From positions 1,766,501 through 1,830,500 of the forward strand of contig NZ_CP053351.1 in the NCBI RefSeq assembly GCF_013394655.1: 64,000 nt of DNA, given 5' to 3'. Below are positions 42,847-51,568 of this stretch, in pieces. The translations under genes were made by a program, and so were the position numbers. Numbering within the stretch: position 1 is the stretch's first letter; each line of letters begins with the position of its first letter. Source of the stretch: Winogradskyella schleiferi (GTDB lineage Bacteria; Bacteroidota; Bacteroidia; Flavobacteriales; Flavobacteriaceae). The notes below the pieces were generated by a model. The model ran no database searches. It had not been told where the DNA came from and saw only the letters and a list, made by a program, of their open reading frames with translations.

Positions 42847-43668
42847 ATGCAAAAAGCACTTGGTTTTATAATATTGTTTCTTTGTTTGCTAAGCTGCAAA
42901 ACCACTCCACAATACAATGATCCAGTCCCACCACACGACGATTTTACAATAGATTCAAAAATAGTAAATGAAACAAGGGTCATTAATGTTTGGACACCAC
43001 CAAATTATAAATCCAGTAATGATGCCTTTCCGGTTTTGTATATGCCAGATGGAGGTATTGTGCAAGAGGATTTTCCGCACATTGCCAATACAGTTGCTAA
43101 ATTGGTCGAAAATAAAAGTATTCCACCAATAATCTTAGTTGGTATCGAGAATACAGATCGAAGAAAAGATTTATCAGGACCGTCTGAGGTCAAGGAAGAT
43201 GAACAATATTGTCCTTTAACCGATGGCGCAAAAAATTTCCGTGCTTTTATTACTGATGAATTAATGGCTGAAATCAATGAAAAATATAGAACCACCAATG
43301 AAAAAGGTATTATTGGCGAATCCTTAGCGGGTTTATTCGTTATGGAAACCTTTTTTCTAAAACCAGATACATTCGATTTTTACGTCGCTATGGATCCATC
43401 GTTATGGTGGAATAATCATTATTTAGAACGCAATGCGAAGCGTTATTTGGAAAATTTTCCGGATAAAAAAATCAAGCTTTGGTTTGCCGGTTCTGGGGTT
43501 GAGGATATTTCTGTGCACACCAATAATCTCGCAAAAACTTTAGAAAACGAAGCGGCACAGGAATTAATCTGGAAATACTCGGACGAACCCAAAGAAAAAC
43601 ACAACGCCATTTTTAGAGCTACTAAGGAAAAAGCCCTAACTTGGATATTGAATGTTGAAAAAAATTAA
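42847..43668 (+). CDS. Esterase-D-like alpha/beta hydrolase lipoprotein
   Basis: A 273-residue lipoprotein; the signal peptide ends CLLSC (lipid Cys at about residue 17). The esterase fold is shown by RVINVWTPPNYKSSNDAFPVLYMPDGG, the nucleophile motif GESLAGLF (about 156-163), YVAMDPSLWWNN, and a late His in EKHNAIF. It resembles the IroE/Fes-like and esterase-D families that cleave esters, including siderophore esters, in the envelope. It follows the MBL-fold gene by 30 bases. A heptanucleotide repeat starts 37 bases after its stop. Confidence 0.82.
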   Translation: MQKALGFIILFLCLLSCKTTPQYNDPVPPHDDFTIDSKIVNETRVINVWTPPNYKSSNDAFPVLYMPDGGIVQEDFPHIANTVAKLVENKSIPPIILVGIENTDRRKDLSGPSEVKEDEQYCPLTDGAKNFRAFITDELMAEINEKYRTTNEKGIIGESLAGLFVMETFFLKPDTFDFYVAMDPSLWWNNHYLERNAKRYLENFPDKKIKLWFAGSGVEDISVHTNNLAKTLENEAAQELIWKYSDEPKEKHNAIFRATKEKALTWILNVEKN

Positions 43669-43705
43669 AATTTCATCAAGAGTTTTTAAAAAAGATTTTT
43701 AGCTT

Positions 43706-43761
43706 TTCTTAATTCTTAATTCTTAATTCTTAATTCTTAATTCTTAATTCTTAATTCTTAA
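43706..43761. repeat. Eight perfect copies of TTCTTAA
   Basis: A 56-base run of eight identical 7-base units ending 17 bases before the start of the DUF2914 protein gene. Copy-number change would alter promoter spacing of that gene. Confidence 0.97.
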
Positions 43762-43778
43762 GCCCTACACAACCTTAT

Positions 43779-44894
43779 ATGAAAAGGACCTTAGTTAAAT
43801 TTAGGAATAGTGCATTCCGGAGATTCATTCGAAAACATGAAAAATATGCACCAGTTTTGTTCTTTATTAGTGGGTTTATTTTCGATACCTTAACGCTTGG
43901 TCGTGTAGATCGCTTATATGATATGGTTGTTCTGTGTTCTCATATGACACTAATGACCATCACACTTTATCTCTACAATATAGCCGATGATGCAAAATTC
44001 AGAATAGGATTTATAGATCGCTATAAAATTTATTTTCCTTTAGCCATCCAGTTTTTCTTTGGTGCATTGTCTAGTGCTTATGTCATTTATTTTTCAAGAA
44101 GTGTTTCCCTATCAAAAACGATGTCCTTTTTTATCATCTTGTTGGTCTTACTTTTTGCCAATGAGTTGCTCAAAAAAAGAATATCTAATAAGTACTTACA
44201 ATTTAGCGTATACTTTTTCATCAGCTTTACGTTCTTTTCATTCATGATTCCTGTCATTATTAAACAAATGAGTACTCGAGTATTTATTTTATCAGGTATT
44301 GTAAGTTTGGTTTTAACCTTATTATTAATAATAGTCGTTTATGTTAAAAGTCCAAGTACAAGAGCCGAAGTAAAATTTGGTAAAATTATCGGAATCGTCC
44401 TTGGATTGTACGTGATCATTAATTTGTTTTATATTTTTAATCTTATTCCACCTGTACCGCTTGCACTTCAAAATGGTATTGTAGCACATCATGTAACAGT
44501 TGAAAACAATACCTATGTTGTTAGTTATGAAAAAAACGAATGGTATATGTTTTGGAGAGAACATGAACTAAAGTTTAATGCCAAACCAAACGAAGCCGTA
44601 TATATTTTCACATCCATTTTTGCGCCAACAGAAATAGAAAAATCAATCCTTCATCGCTGGAATTGGTATAATGTTGATTTAAAGGAATGGGAAGTTGTGG
44701 AGGATATAGGTTATGAAATCGCTGGAGGGCGAGATGATGGTTATCGTGGTTACACTTATAAAAGCAATGTGAAGAATGGCTTATGGAAAGTAGAAGTGAT
44801 TACCGAGGAGGAATTGATAATTGGTGTTATTGATTTCGAAATTATAATCAGTGATTCAAGCCATTCTTCAAATTTGGTTAACAAGAGATTCTAA
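43779..44894 (+). CDS. Membrane protein with C-terminal DUF2914 domain
   Basis: A 371-residue protein. About seven membrane helices occupy residues 25-225. The C-terminal soluble domain (about 255-365) matches DUF2914: WREHELKFNAKPNEAVYIFTSIFAP, LHRWNWYNVDLKEWEVVEDIGYEI and NGLWKVEVITEEELIIGVIDFEI. The domain is thought to be extracytoplasmic and carbohydrate- or ligand-binding, but no function is established. The heptanucleotide repeat just upstream suggests variable expression. Confidence 0.8.
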   Translation: MKRTLVKFRNSAFRRFIRKHEKYAPVLFFISGFIFDTLTLGRVDRLYDMVVLCSHMTLMTITLYLYNIADDAKFRIGFIDRYKIYFPLAIQFFFGALSSAYVIYFSRSVSLSKTMSFFIILLVLLFANELLKKRISNKYLQFSVYFFISFTFFSFMIPVIIKQMSTRVFILSGIVSLVLTLLLIIVVYVKSPSTRAEVKFGKIIGIVLGLYVIINLFYIFNLIPPVPLALQNGIVAHHVTVENNTYVVSYEKNEWYMFWREHELKFNAKPNEAVYIFTSIFAPTEIEKSILHRWNWYNVDLKEWEVVEDIGYEIAGGRDDGYRGYTYKSNVKNGLWKVEVITEEELIIGVIDFEIIISDSSHSSNLVNKRF

Positions 44895-44929
44895 TAACGG
44901 ATAATAAAAGCTTTCTAGGAATCTTAAAG

Positions 44930-44948
44930 TTTGTACGCATTGTACAAA
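44930..44948. terminator. Short stem-loop between convergent genes
   Basis: TTTGTAC (44930-44936) and GTACAAA (44942-44948) form a 7-bp stem with a 5-base loop between the DUF2914 and sterol desaturase genes. Low GC and a short T run make it a weak terminator. Confidence 0.4.
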
Positions 44949-44958
44949 TGTTTTAGTA

Positions 44959-45858
44959 TTACTTTTTACGATTCTTAATTTTCATCCATTCATTTCTTAA
45001 ATCATCACTTACCTTACCGCTGCCATCATGTTTCCAACCAGGAGGTTTAAAGAGATAAAGAATTCTGCTTTTCAAGGATTTGCGTCCTGTAAAAGCATCC
45101 GTAATCATATGCCACCATTCAATAAAGGCAATCTTAATGGGATTGTAGGTTTTAATATTGGTAACCAAGCCGTATTTCACTTTTTCGTCGTCTAATTCGG
45201 GTTGAAATGTGCCAAATAGTTTATCCCAAATAATTAAAATTCCAGCATGATTTCGATCTAAATAAATAGGATTACTACCATGATGCACTCTGTGATGGGA
45301 AGGTGTATTGAAAACAGCTTCAAACCATTTGGGCATTTTATTTATAGCTTCGGTATGAATCCAAAATTGATATAGCAAACTAATAGACATTTGCAATAAA
45401 ATCATGGCAGGATGAAAGCCAAGAATCGGGAGCCACAGCCAAAAAATAAAGGTGTAAAAACCACCAGACCAAGTCTGCCGAAGCGCTGTACTCAAATTAT
45501 AGTGCTGAGAAGAATGATGTACCACGTGCGATGCCCAAAACAAACGACATTCGTGCGACACTCTATGAAACCAATAATAAGAAAAGTCATCTAAAAAAAA
45601 CAGAATTACAAATGACCACCAAGCTATAGGAATTGTAAACAGCCTAAAATTATCATAAAGCCAAAAAAAGATTAATAGGACTAAAGCTTTGCTCGCAAAA
45701 CCTAAAAATACATTACCCAAACCCATAGCAATAGAAGAGAACGCATCTTTAGTTTCGTAAGTTTTAATGTGCTGTTTTGCTGTAACATACAATTCTAACA
45801 ACATGGCCAGTATAAAAAATGGTATCGCATAAAGAATAATATTAGGGAAATCTGGCAT
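44959..45858 (-). CDS. Sterol desaturase / fatty acid hydroxylase family protein
   Basis: A 299-residue membrane enzyme with about four or five helices and the three His clusters that bind a di-iron centre: HRVSHE (about residues 98-103), HVVHHSSQH (about 111-119) and HRVHHGSNP (about 193-201). Family members hydroxylate or desaturate sterols, fatty acids or carotenoids; the substrate is unknown here. It is divergent from menC with back-to-back -7 boxes. Confidence 0.9.
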   Translation of the reverse strand: MPDFPNIILYAIPFFILAMLLELYVTAKQHIKTYETKDAFSSIAMGLGNVFLGFASKALVLLIFFWLYDNFRLFTIPIAWWSFVILFFLDDFSYYWFHRVSHECRLFWASHVVHHSSQHYNLSTALRQTWSGGFYTFIFWLWLPILGFHPAMILLQMSISLLYQFWIHTEAINKMPKWFEAVFNTPSHHRVHHGSNPIYLDRNHAGILIIWDKLFGTFQPELDDEKVKYGLVTNIKTYNPIKIAFIEWWHMITDAFTGRKSLKSRILYLFKPPGWKHDGSGKVSDDLRNEWMKIKNRKK

Positions 45859-45886
45859 TATGAGTTGTTGTTTGGGCTCTAATTTA

Positions 45887-45894
45887 CAAAAATA
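45887..45894 (-). promoter_or_regulatory. Possible -7 box of the desaturase gene
   Basis: TATTTTTG on the minus strand, 28 bases upstream of the start; only 6 bases from an identical box facing menC. Confidence 0.45.
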
Positions 45895-45900
45895 AATGAC

Positions 45901-45908
45901 TATTTTTG
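45901..45908 (+). promoter_or_regulatory. Possible -7 box of menC
   Basis: TATTTTTG, 9 bases before the ATG at 45918, which would give a near-leaderless mRNA and argues against the TTG at 45906 as start. Confidence 0.45.
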
Positions 45909-45917
45909 GTTGAAATT

Positions 45918-46952
45918 ATGAAAGCAACTTACCAAAAATATATTTTAGACTTTAAGCGACCAAGTGGCACATCGAGAGGTGTAATGACGATAAAGGAAAC
46001 ATGGTTTATAAAGCTGAATAACGATGATAAAGTTGGTGTAGGCGAATGTGGTATTTTAAGAGGATTGTCCATTGATGACAGACCAGATTACGAAGCGAAA
46101 TTGAAGTGGGTATGCGAAAATATAGATTCTGGTCTAGATCATCTTTTAAATGCATTGATAGAATTTCCAAGTATTCAATTTGGATTGGAAACAGCCTTTA
46201 AATCTCTAGAAAATGAAGATCAATTTCAATTATTCCCTTCAGATTTCACCAAAGGAAAAGGCTCCATTCCTATTAATGGACTGGTTTGGATGGGAAATGA
46301 AGATTTTATGCGAATTCAAATCAAAGAAAAGATTGAAGCCGGATTCGATTGCATCAAATTAAAAATTGGAGCTATTGATTTTCAAACGGAATTAAATATT
46401 TTAAAATCAATACGTAAGGAGTTTTCAGTTTCAGATATAGAATTACGCGTAGATGCCAATGGTGCATTTTCGCCGGAAGATGCTTTGGAAAAATTAAAAC
46501 TACTGTCAGATTACCAATTACATTCCATAGAACAACCCATTAAGCCAAAGCAATTTGAGGAAATGGCAAAACTTTGTGACATCACACCGCTTCCAATTGC
46601 GTTAGACGAAGAATTGATTGGTGTGTTTTCTAAAAGTGATAGACAAGATGTACTTCAATCTATTAAACCACATTATATTATTTTAAAACCAAGTTTAGTT
46701 GGTGGGTTTTTTGGAAGTCAGCAATGGATAGAGATTGCGGAAAACTTTAATATCAACTGGTGGATAACAAGTGCATTAGAAAGTAACGTGGGCTTAAATG
46801 CTATTTCACAATGGACATACACCTTAAAGAACAAAATGCCACAAGGTTTAGGCACAGGAAGTTTATATACTAATAATTTTCCTTCGCCATTAAAAGTAAA
46901 AAATGGTACTTTGCGATACGATTTAAAACAACCCTGGAAATTTAATTTATAA
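45918..46952 (+). CDS. menC: o-succinylbenzoate synthase
   Basis: A 344-residue enolase-superfamily enzyme dehydrating SHCHC to o-succinylbenzoate. The catalytic base pair is in FDCIKLKIGAIDF (KxK). Metal ligands lie in LRVDANGAF, HSIEQPI and IALDEELIG; the second lysine is in ILKPSLVGGFFGSQQW. The ATG at 45918 is chosen over an in-frame TTG four codons earlier because the likely promoter box overlaps that codon. The CPBP gene begins directly after its stop, and menE follows, giving a three-gene operon. Confidence 0.93.
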   Translation: MKATYQKYILDFKRPSGTSRGVMTIKETWFIKLNNDDKVGVGECGILRGLSIDDRPDYEAKLKWVCENIDSGLDHLLNALIEFPSIQFGLETAFKSLENEDQFQLFPSDFTKGKGSIPINGLVWMGNEDFMRIQIKEKIEAGFDCIKLKIGAIDFQTELNILKSIRKEFSVSDIELRVDANGAFSPEDALEKLKLLSDYQLHSIEQPIKPKQFEEMAKLCDITPLPIALDEELIGVFSKSDRQDVLQSIKPHYIILKPSLVGGFFGSQQWIEIAENFNINWWITSALESNVGLNAISQWTYTLKNKMPQGLGTGSLYTNNFPSPLKVKNGTLRYDLKQPWKFNL

Positions 46953-47888
46953 ATGAATTACATACAACAAGCCTACAAAGGACAGCGCGAACTTTGGATG
47001 TTTATCTTAACCACAATTCTGGTTGCAGGTATTTTTATTGGCAATTTTATTTACTTTTTATTTGCGGATCCTGCAGATTTGGAAATGGCTTATGATTTAA
47101 TGAAACAGATTCCGCCAAATCTATCTTTAATAATGAATCTCTTGCCTTTTGCCTTCTTATTAGGGCTTTTATTCATTTTAGTAAAGTTTGTGCATCAAAG
47201 GAGCATATTGTCACTAACAACAACACGACCTAAAGTCGATTTTGGACGGATTTTGTTTTCGTTTTTAATGATAACCATATATACTATTGCTACATTTTTC
47301 ATTATGTATGCCATTGATTCATCGAATCTTGTATTTCAATTTGATGCTGTTAAATTTGCGGTGCTTTTTGTGATTAGTATTATTCTATTTCCATTTCAAA
47401 TAGGTTTGGAAGAATACTTATTTAGAGGTTATTTAATGCAAAATGTAGGTATATTGGTGAAAAATAAATGGTTTCCGCTAATTTTAACTTCTGTTCTATT
47501 TGGTATAGCACACAGTGCAAATCCAGAAGTTGGAGCCATTGGCTTCTGGCAAATGATGACTTTTTATGTAGGAACTGGTTTGTTATTGGGTATTATGACT
47601 TTGATGGATGAAGGTTTAGAGTTAGCCTTGGGCTTTCACTTAGGGAATAATCTTATTGCGTCGTTATTGGTCACTGCAGATTGGACAGCCTTGCAAACTG
47701 ATGCAATTTTTAAAGATACGTCTGAACCTGAATTAGGAGCAATTTCAGATATCATAGTGCCAATATTGGTCGTTTATCCAATCATGCTACTCATACTATC
47801 AAAAAAATACGGCTGGACTAATTGGAAAGAAAAATTAGTAGGAAAAGTCACCGAACCACCAAAAGAAGATTATAAAATAATAGGATAA
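46953..47888 (+). CDS. CPBP-family intramembrane glutamic endopeptidase
   Basis: A 311-residue protein with about seven to eight helices. The CPBP motifs are EEYLFRGYLMQ (motif 1, Glu-Glu and Arg, about residues 155-165), FGIAHSAN (motif 2), and FHLGNNLIAS (motif 3). Bacterial members process or protect membrane proteins. It sits between menC and menE with 0 and 2 bases of spacing, so it is translated with them; a role in menaquinone synthesis is not implied. Confidence 0.88.
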   Translation: MNYIQQAYKGQRELWMFILTTILVAGIFIGNFIYFLFADPADLEMAYDLMKQIPPNLSLIMNLLPFAFLLGLLFILVKFVHQRSILSLTTTRPKVDFGRILFSFLMITIYTIATFFIMYAIDSSNLVFQFDAVKFAVLFVISIILFPFQIGLEEYLFRGYLMQNVGILVKNKWFPLILTSVLFGIAHSANPEVGAIGFWQMMTFYVGTGLLLGIMTLMDEGLELALGFHLGNNLIASLLVTADWTALQTDAIFKDTSEPELGAISDIIVPILVVYPIMLLILSKKYGWTNWKEKLVGKVTEPPKEDYKIIG

Positions 47889-47890
47889 TT

Positions 47891-48976
47891 ATGACACCAA
47901 CTTACGACAAAGTACATAACAAGTTTAAATTTAATGGACTTCATTTTAGCCATGAAGAATTAAAAGAAGTAGCGTATAGTCTTATAAAAGAAGGAAAACC
48001 TTATGAAAAAGTAACGGGTGATTTCTTAATAGATTGGTTAAACAGCAAAGATTTTTTAATCGTAAACACTTCTGGTTCTACAGGTTATCCTAAGCAAGTT
48101 AAACTTAAGAAACAAGCGATGGTGAATTCTGCCATTGCCACTGGTAATTTCTTTGGACTGGAACCAGGTGATAAAGCCTTGCATTGTTTACCAAGTCATT
48201 TTATTGCTGGTAAGATGATGTTTGTCCGTGCGTTGGTCTTAGGTTTGGAAATCGATTTTGTAGAGCCAGACGCACAACCTGCTTTCGATTACGAGAAAAC
48301 GTACGACTTCTGTGCGATGATTCCGTTGCAATTAAAACATACCATTAATTATATTCAGAATATAAAAACCATCATTGTTGGTGGTTCTAAGGTCACCAAA
48401 CCTTTAATAGAAAAAATAAAAGGCTGTGAGTCTAAATTCTATGAAACCTACGGCATGACGGAAACCGTAACACATGTGGCCATAAGGCGGTTAGAATCCA
48501 AATCTGGAGAACGAGAGCCGTATTTTAGTGCATTGCAGAATATTAAATTTGAGAAAGACGACAGAAATTGCTTAGTCATACATGCCCCAAAATTGGTCAA
48601 GCAAGCATTGATTACTAACGATATCGTCGATTTAAAGTCAGAAACTAGCTTTAAACTTTTAGGGCGTTTTGATAACGTTGTAAATTCTGGTGGTGTAAAA
48701 TTATTCCCAGAACAAATAGAGGATAAGCTACAGCCAGCCATTAAGCAACGCTTTATTGTTGCTGGCGAAGACGATGCTACTTTAGGCGAAAAATTAATTC
48801 TTATTGTTGAAAAACCAACAGGTTCTACCGATGATATTCTAAAAGCTATTCAAGACTTAAAGACGTTAGACAAGTTTGAAGTGCCTAAGAAAATCTATAG
48901 CGTGGATAAATTCTCTGAAACCGTAAACGGAAAAATTCAACGTAAAAAAACGATAAAGGCGGTTTTGGGTAGTTAA
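47891..48976 (+). CDS. menE: o-succinylbenzoate-CoA ligase
   Basis: A 361-residue acyl-adenylate enzyme, shorter than the 450-500 residue proteobacterial and Bacillus enzymes, as is usual in Flavobacteria. The phosphate loop is NTSGSTGYPKQVKLKK (about residues 59-74). The adenine motif is FYETYGMTETVTHVA (about 179-193), then LLGRFDNVVNSGGVKLFP. The C-terminal NGKIQRKK holds the catalytic Lys. It activates o-succinylbenzoate for MenB. It is the last gene of the menC operon. Confidence 0.92.
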   Translation: MTPTYDKVHNKFKFNGLHFSHEELKEVAYSLIKEGKPYEKVTGDFLIDWLNSKDFLIVNTSGSTGYPKQVKLKKQAMVNSAIATGNFFGLEPGDKALHCLPSHFIAGKMMFVRALVLGLEIDFVEPDAQPAFDYEKTYDFCAMIPLQLKHTINYIQNIKTIIVGGSKVTKPLIEKIKGCESKFYETYGMTETVTHVAIRRLESKSGEREPYFSALQNIKFEKDDRNCLVIHAPKLVKQALITNDIVDLKSETSFKLLGRFDNVVNSGGVKLFPEQIEDKLQPAIKQRFIVAGEDDATLGEKLILIVEKPTGSTDDILKAIQDLKTLDKFEVPKKIYSVDKFSETVNGKIQRKKTIKAVLGS

Positions 48977-49030
48977 CTCATTCAAACAGACACTTCACTC
49001 ATTGTGGGTTTTACATTACGGTAGTTGTTT

Positions 49031-49050
49031 ATAGGTTTACGTAAACTTAT
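49031..49050. promoter_or_regulatory. Palindrome before the VWA fusion gene
   Basis: ATAGGTTTACGTAAACTTAT is a palindrome apart from one G-T position, with a perfect 12-bp core (49035-49046), 12 bases before the start codon. It could be an operator or an mRNA leader hairpin. Confidence 0.5.
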
Positions 49051-49062
49051 AAATCAACTATT

Positions 49063-51159
49063 ATGAAAAATCTAGTACTTATTTTAGCTCTTGTTTTGTC
49101 CTCATGGCAGATACAAGCCCAAGAAAAAACAATCTCAGGAATTGTAACAACAGCAGATGATGCCTTGCCATTACCAGGCGTAAATGTTATTATCAAAGGG
49201 AATTCCAAAGGAACTCAAACGGATTTTGATGGCAAATACAGCATTCAGGTAAATTCGGGAGATATTCTGGTTTTTAGTTATATAGGCTATATAACCACAG
49301 AGGTTAAAGTTGGAAGCGTTTCAAGAATTAATGTGGCTTTGGAAAGTGATAGCAATAGTCTGGATGAAGTTGTTGTTACGGCATATTCTGTAAGCAAAAA
49401 AAGAGCTTTTACAGGTGCAGTTTCTGTGGTCAGTGTGGAATCCCATCAAACCAGTAAATCACAATTAAGAAATCAAGCGCGAAAACGAGTCCACAATAAA
49501 ATCACTAATCAACTTGCTGGTCAGGTTGCTGGTATTAAAATTAAAGGCACTACCAAGTCTAACATTTCAAACTTATTATATATTGTAGATGGAATCCCAG
49601 TTCAGAAAAGTTATAATACCTTAATAGAGCAATTAGATCCTGATACCATTGATAGTGTCAATATTTATAAGTCTTCTGAAGCCATTAACAAATTTGGAAA
49701 CTCAGCGAAATATGGTTGTATTGTTATTACCACCAAAAGCGGAAATTATCGTATTCAGAATGATGAAGATTATGCGAATATTACTGAAAATAATTTTGAA
49801 AGCACAGCGATGTCGCCGTTATCAACCTTCTCAATTGACGTAGATAAAGCAGGTTACTCAAATGTAAGACGCATGATTAACAATGGCGAAACCATTCCGC
49901 CAGATGCCGTTAAACTTGAAGAAATGGTAAATTATTTTAACTATAAGTATCCGCAACCTACCGACCAACATCCTTTTTCCATTCATACAGAAGTAGTTGA
50001 AACACCATGGCACAAAGACACGCAGTTGGTTAGAATCGGACTACAAGGCAAAAGCTATGAAAACGATCAGTTGCCAGCATCTAACTTAACCTTCTTAATT
50101 GATGTGTCGGGCTCTATGGGTTCGCAAAATAAATTGCCGTTGTTAAAAAGTGCTTTTAAACTTTTGGTAAATCAATTACGGGAAAAGGACAAGGTGTCTA
50201 TTGTGGTGTATGCTGGAGCAGCAGGCGTGGTTTTAGAACCAACCTCTGGAAACGAAAAAGAAAGCATCTTGTCAGCTTTGGATCATTTAAATTCTGGCGG
50301 TTCTACAGCTGGAGGTGCAGGCATTGAGTTGGCTTATAAACTAGCGGAAAAGAATTTTAAAAAGAACGGCAACAATCGTGTGGTTTTGGCCACAGATGGC
50401 GATTTTAATGTTGGCGCTTCGAGTGATAAAGCGATGCAAACCTTAATTGAAGAGAAACGTAAATCTGGCGTATTTTTATCGGTTTTAGGTTTCGGCTATG
50501 GGAACTATAAAGATTCGAAACTAGAAACGCTTGCTGATAAAGGCAACGGAAATCATGCCTATATCGATAATATGCAAGAAGCACAAAAGGTATTTGGAAA
50601 GGAATTTGGCGGTACACTTTTTACAATTGCTAAAGATGTAAAGATTCAAGTGGAATTCAATCCTAAAAAAGTGCAAGCTTATCGTTTAATAGGCTATGAA
50701 AACAGATTGCTAGCTGATGAAGATTTTATAGATGACTCCAAAGATGCTGGTGAATTGGGTAGTGGACATACGGTTACGGCATTGTATGAAGTCATTCCAG
50801 TCGGCATAAAAAGTGACTATCTTAACGCCATTCCAGATTTAAAATATACCCAATCAAAAGTGTCCGCAAATTACGAAGATGAATTGTTCACGGTAAAATT
50901 CAGATATAAAAAGCCGAATGAAGATACCAGTATTGAAATGGTTCATATTCAAAATACACAACTCACAGAAGCTTCTGAGGACATGAATTTCGCTTCAGCT
51001 GTGGCCTTATTCGGTATGCAATTACGAAATTCAAAATATGTCAACAACGCTTCAACCTCTAAAGTGATTGAATTGGCCGAAAGTGGGAGAGGAGCTGATT
51101 CAGACGGTTATAGAGCTGAATTTATGAGATTGGTGAAATCTTATGATAGTTTGAAGTAG
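49063..51159 (+). CDS. TonB-plug-like / von Willebrand factor A fusion protein
   Basis: A 698-residue exported protein. Signal peptide (1-19, ending IQAQ), a carboxypeptidase-D regulatory-like domain (about 22-100, GIVTTADDALPLPGVNVIIKG), and a receptor-plug-like segment (about 105-230, LDEVVVTAYS and LLYIVDGIPVQKSYN). No barrel follows. Instead a VWA_N-type segment (about 250-330) leads into a VWA domain (about 340-510) with MIDAS residues FLIDVSGSMGSQNK and ATDGDFNVG. A YfbK-type C-terminal domain (DUF3520-like) ends it. It probably lies in the periplasm or at the cell surface and binds proteins through the MIDAS metal. Confidence 0.87.
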   Translation: MKNLVLILALVLSSWQIQAQEKTISGIVTTADDALPLPGVNVIIKGNSKGTQTDFDGKYSIQVNSGDILVFSYIGYITTEVKVGSVSRINVALESDSNSLDEVVVTAYSVSKKRAFTGAVSVVSVESHQTSKSQLRNQARKRVHNKITNQLAGQVAGIKIKGTTKSNISNLLYIVDGIPVQKSYNTLIEQLDPDTIDSVNIYKSSEAINKFGNSAKYGCIVITTKSGNYRIQNDEDYANITENNFESTAMSPLSTFSIDVDKAGYSNVRRMINNGETIPPDAVKLEEMVNYFNYKYPQPTDQHPFSIHTEVVETPWHKDTQLVRIGLQGKSYENDQLPASNLTFLIDVSGSMGSQNKLPLLKSAFKLLVNQLREKDKVSIVVYAGAAGVVLEPTSGNEKESILSALDHLNSGGSTAGGAGIELAYKLAEKNFKKNGNNRVVLATDGDFNVGASSDKAMQTLIEEKRKSGVFLSVLGFGYGNYKDSKLETLADKGNGNHAYIDNMQEAQKVFGKEFGGTLFTIAKDVKIQVEFNPKKVQAYRLIGYENRLLADEDFIDDSKDAGELGSGHTVTALYEVIPVGIKSDYLNAIPDLKYTQSKVSANYEDELFTVKFRYKKPNEDTSIEMVHIQNTQLTEASEDMNFASAVALFGMQLRNSKYVNNASTSKVIELAESGRGADSDGYRAEFMRLVKSYDSLK

Positions 51160-51568
51160 GATAGAAATATACGTAAAGTTACGTATAGATAGTACTGTTT
51201 TTAATACTAACTTCGCTCAACTGTGCTGAAATTTTTTAAGTAACAACAGATAGAGGCTATTTGAAGGTAAACAGCACATTGATTTTAGTAATAAGGCAAA
51301 GAAACAAAATCCAAAGTGCGGCATGCCAAGCTTAAGACCATACGAATCTGTATGAAAACCAATAAAGTCAAGATTAAAAACGGGCAGGCCATTTGTGAAG
51401 TTGCTAAATATAAATACCTTTACTACTGACAACCGATTGATAGACTTAAGCGAAATAACGTTACTTTTATGGCTTTGGTAACGTTATACGGGTGTTGTAG
51501 CACATTACGCGCAAAAACAGTGAATGCCTCTAGATTAGTCATTCACTGTTAAAATAAAAGAAATACAA
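51160..51568. other. Non-coding boundary region with cassette-type repeats
   Basis: These 409 bases contain the palindrome TATACGTAA-AG-TTACGTATA (51168-51187), the 10-bp inverted repeat ATAACGTTAC/GTAACGTTAT (51455-51464, 51478-51487), and the module-boundary motif (51479-51506). An open frame at 51217-51432 (minus strand) looks like translated spacer and not a gene. No RNA gene was recognised. Confidence 0.6.
51479..51506 (-). repeat. Module-boundary motif, copy 1
   Basis: On the minus strand it reads AATGTGCTACAACACCCGTA, continuing TAACGTTA, 63 bases after the beta-lactamase-like stop codon. It aligns with the copies at 54543-54562 and 56441-56460. The three share AAyGTnnTACAACA. Confidence 0.7.

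Noticed and set aside
51217..51432. 71-codon minus-strand frame downstream of the VWA fusion gene
   Set aside because: It is a hydrophobic Leu/Phe/Cys-rich translation of the boundary region with no start context or domain; more likely spacer sequence of the repeat region.
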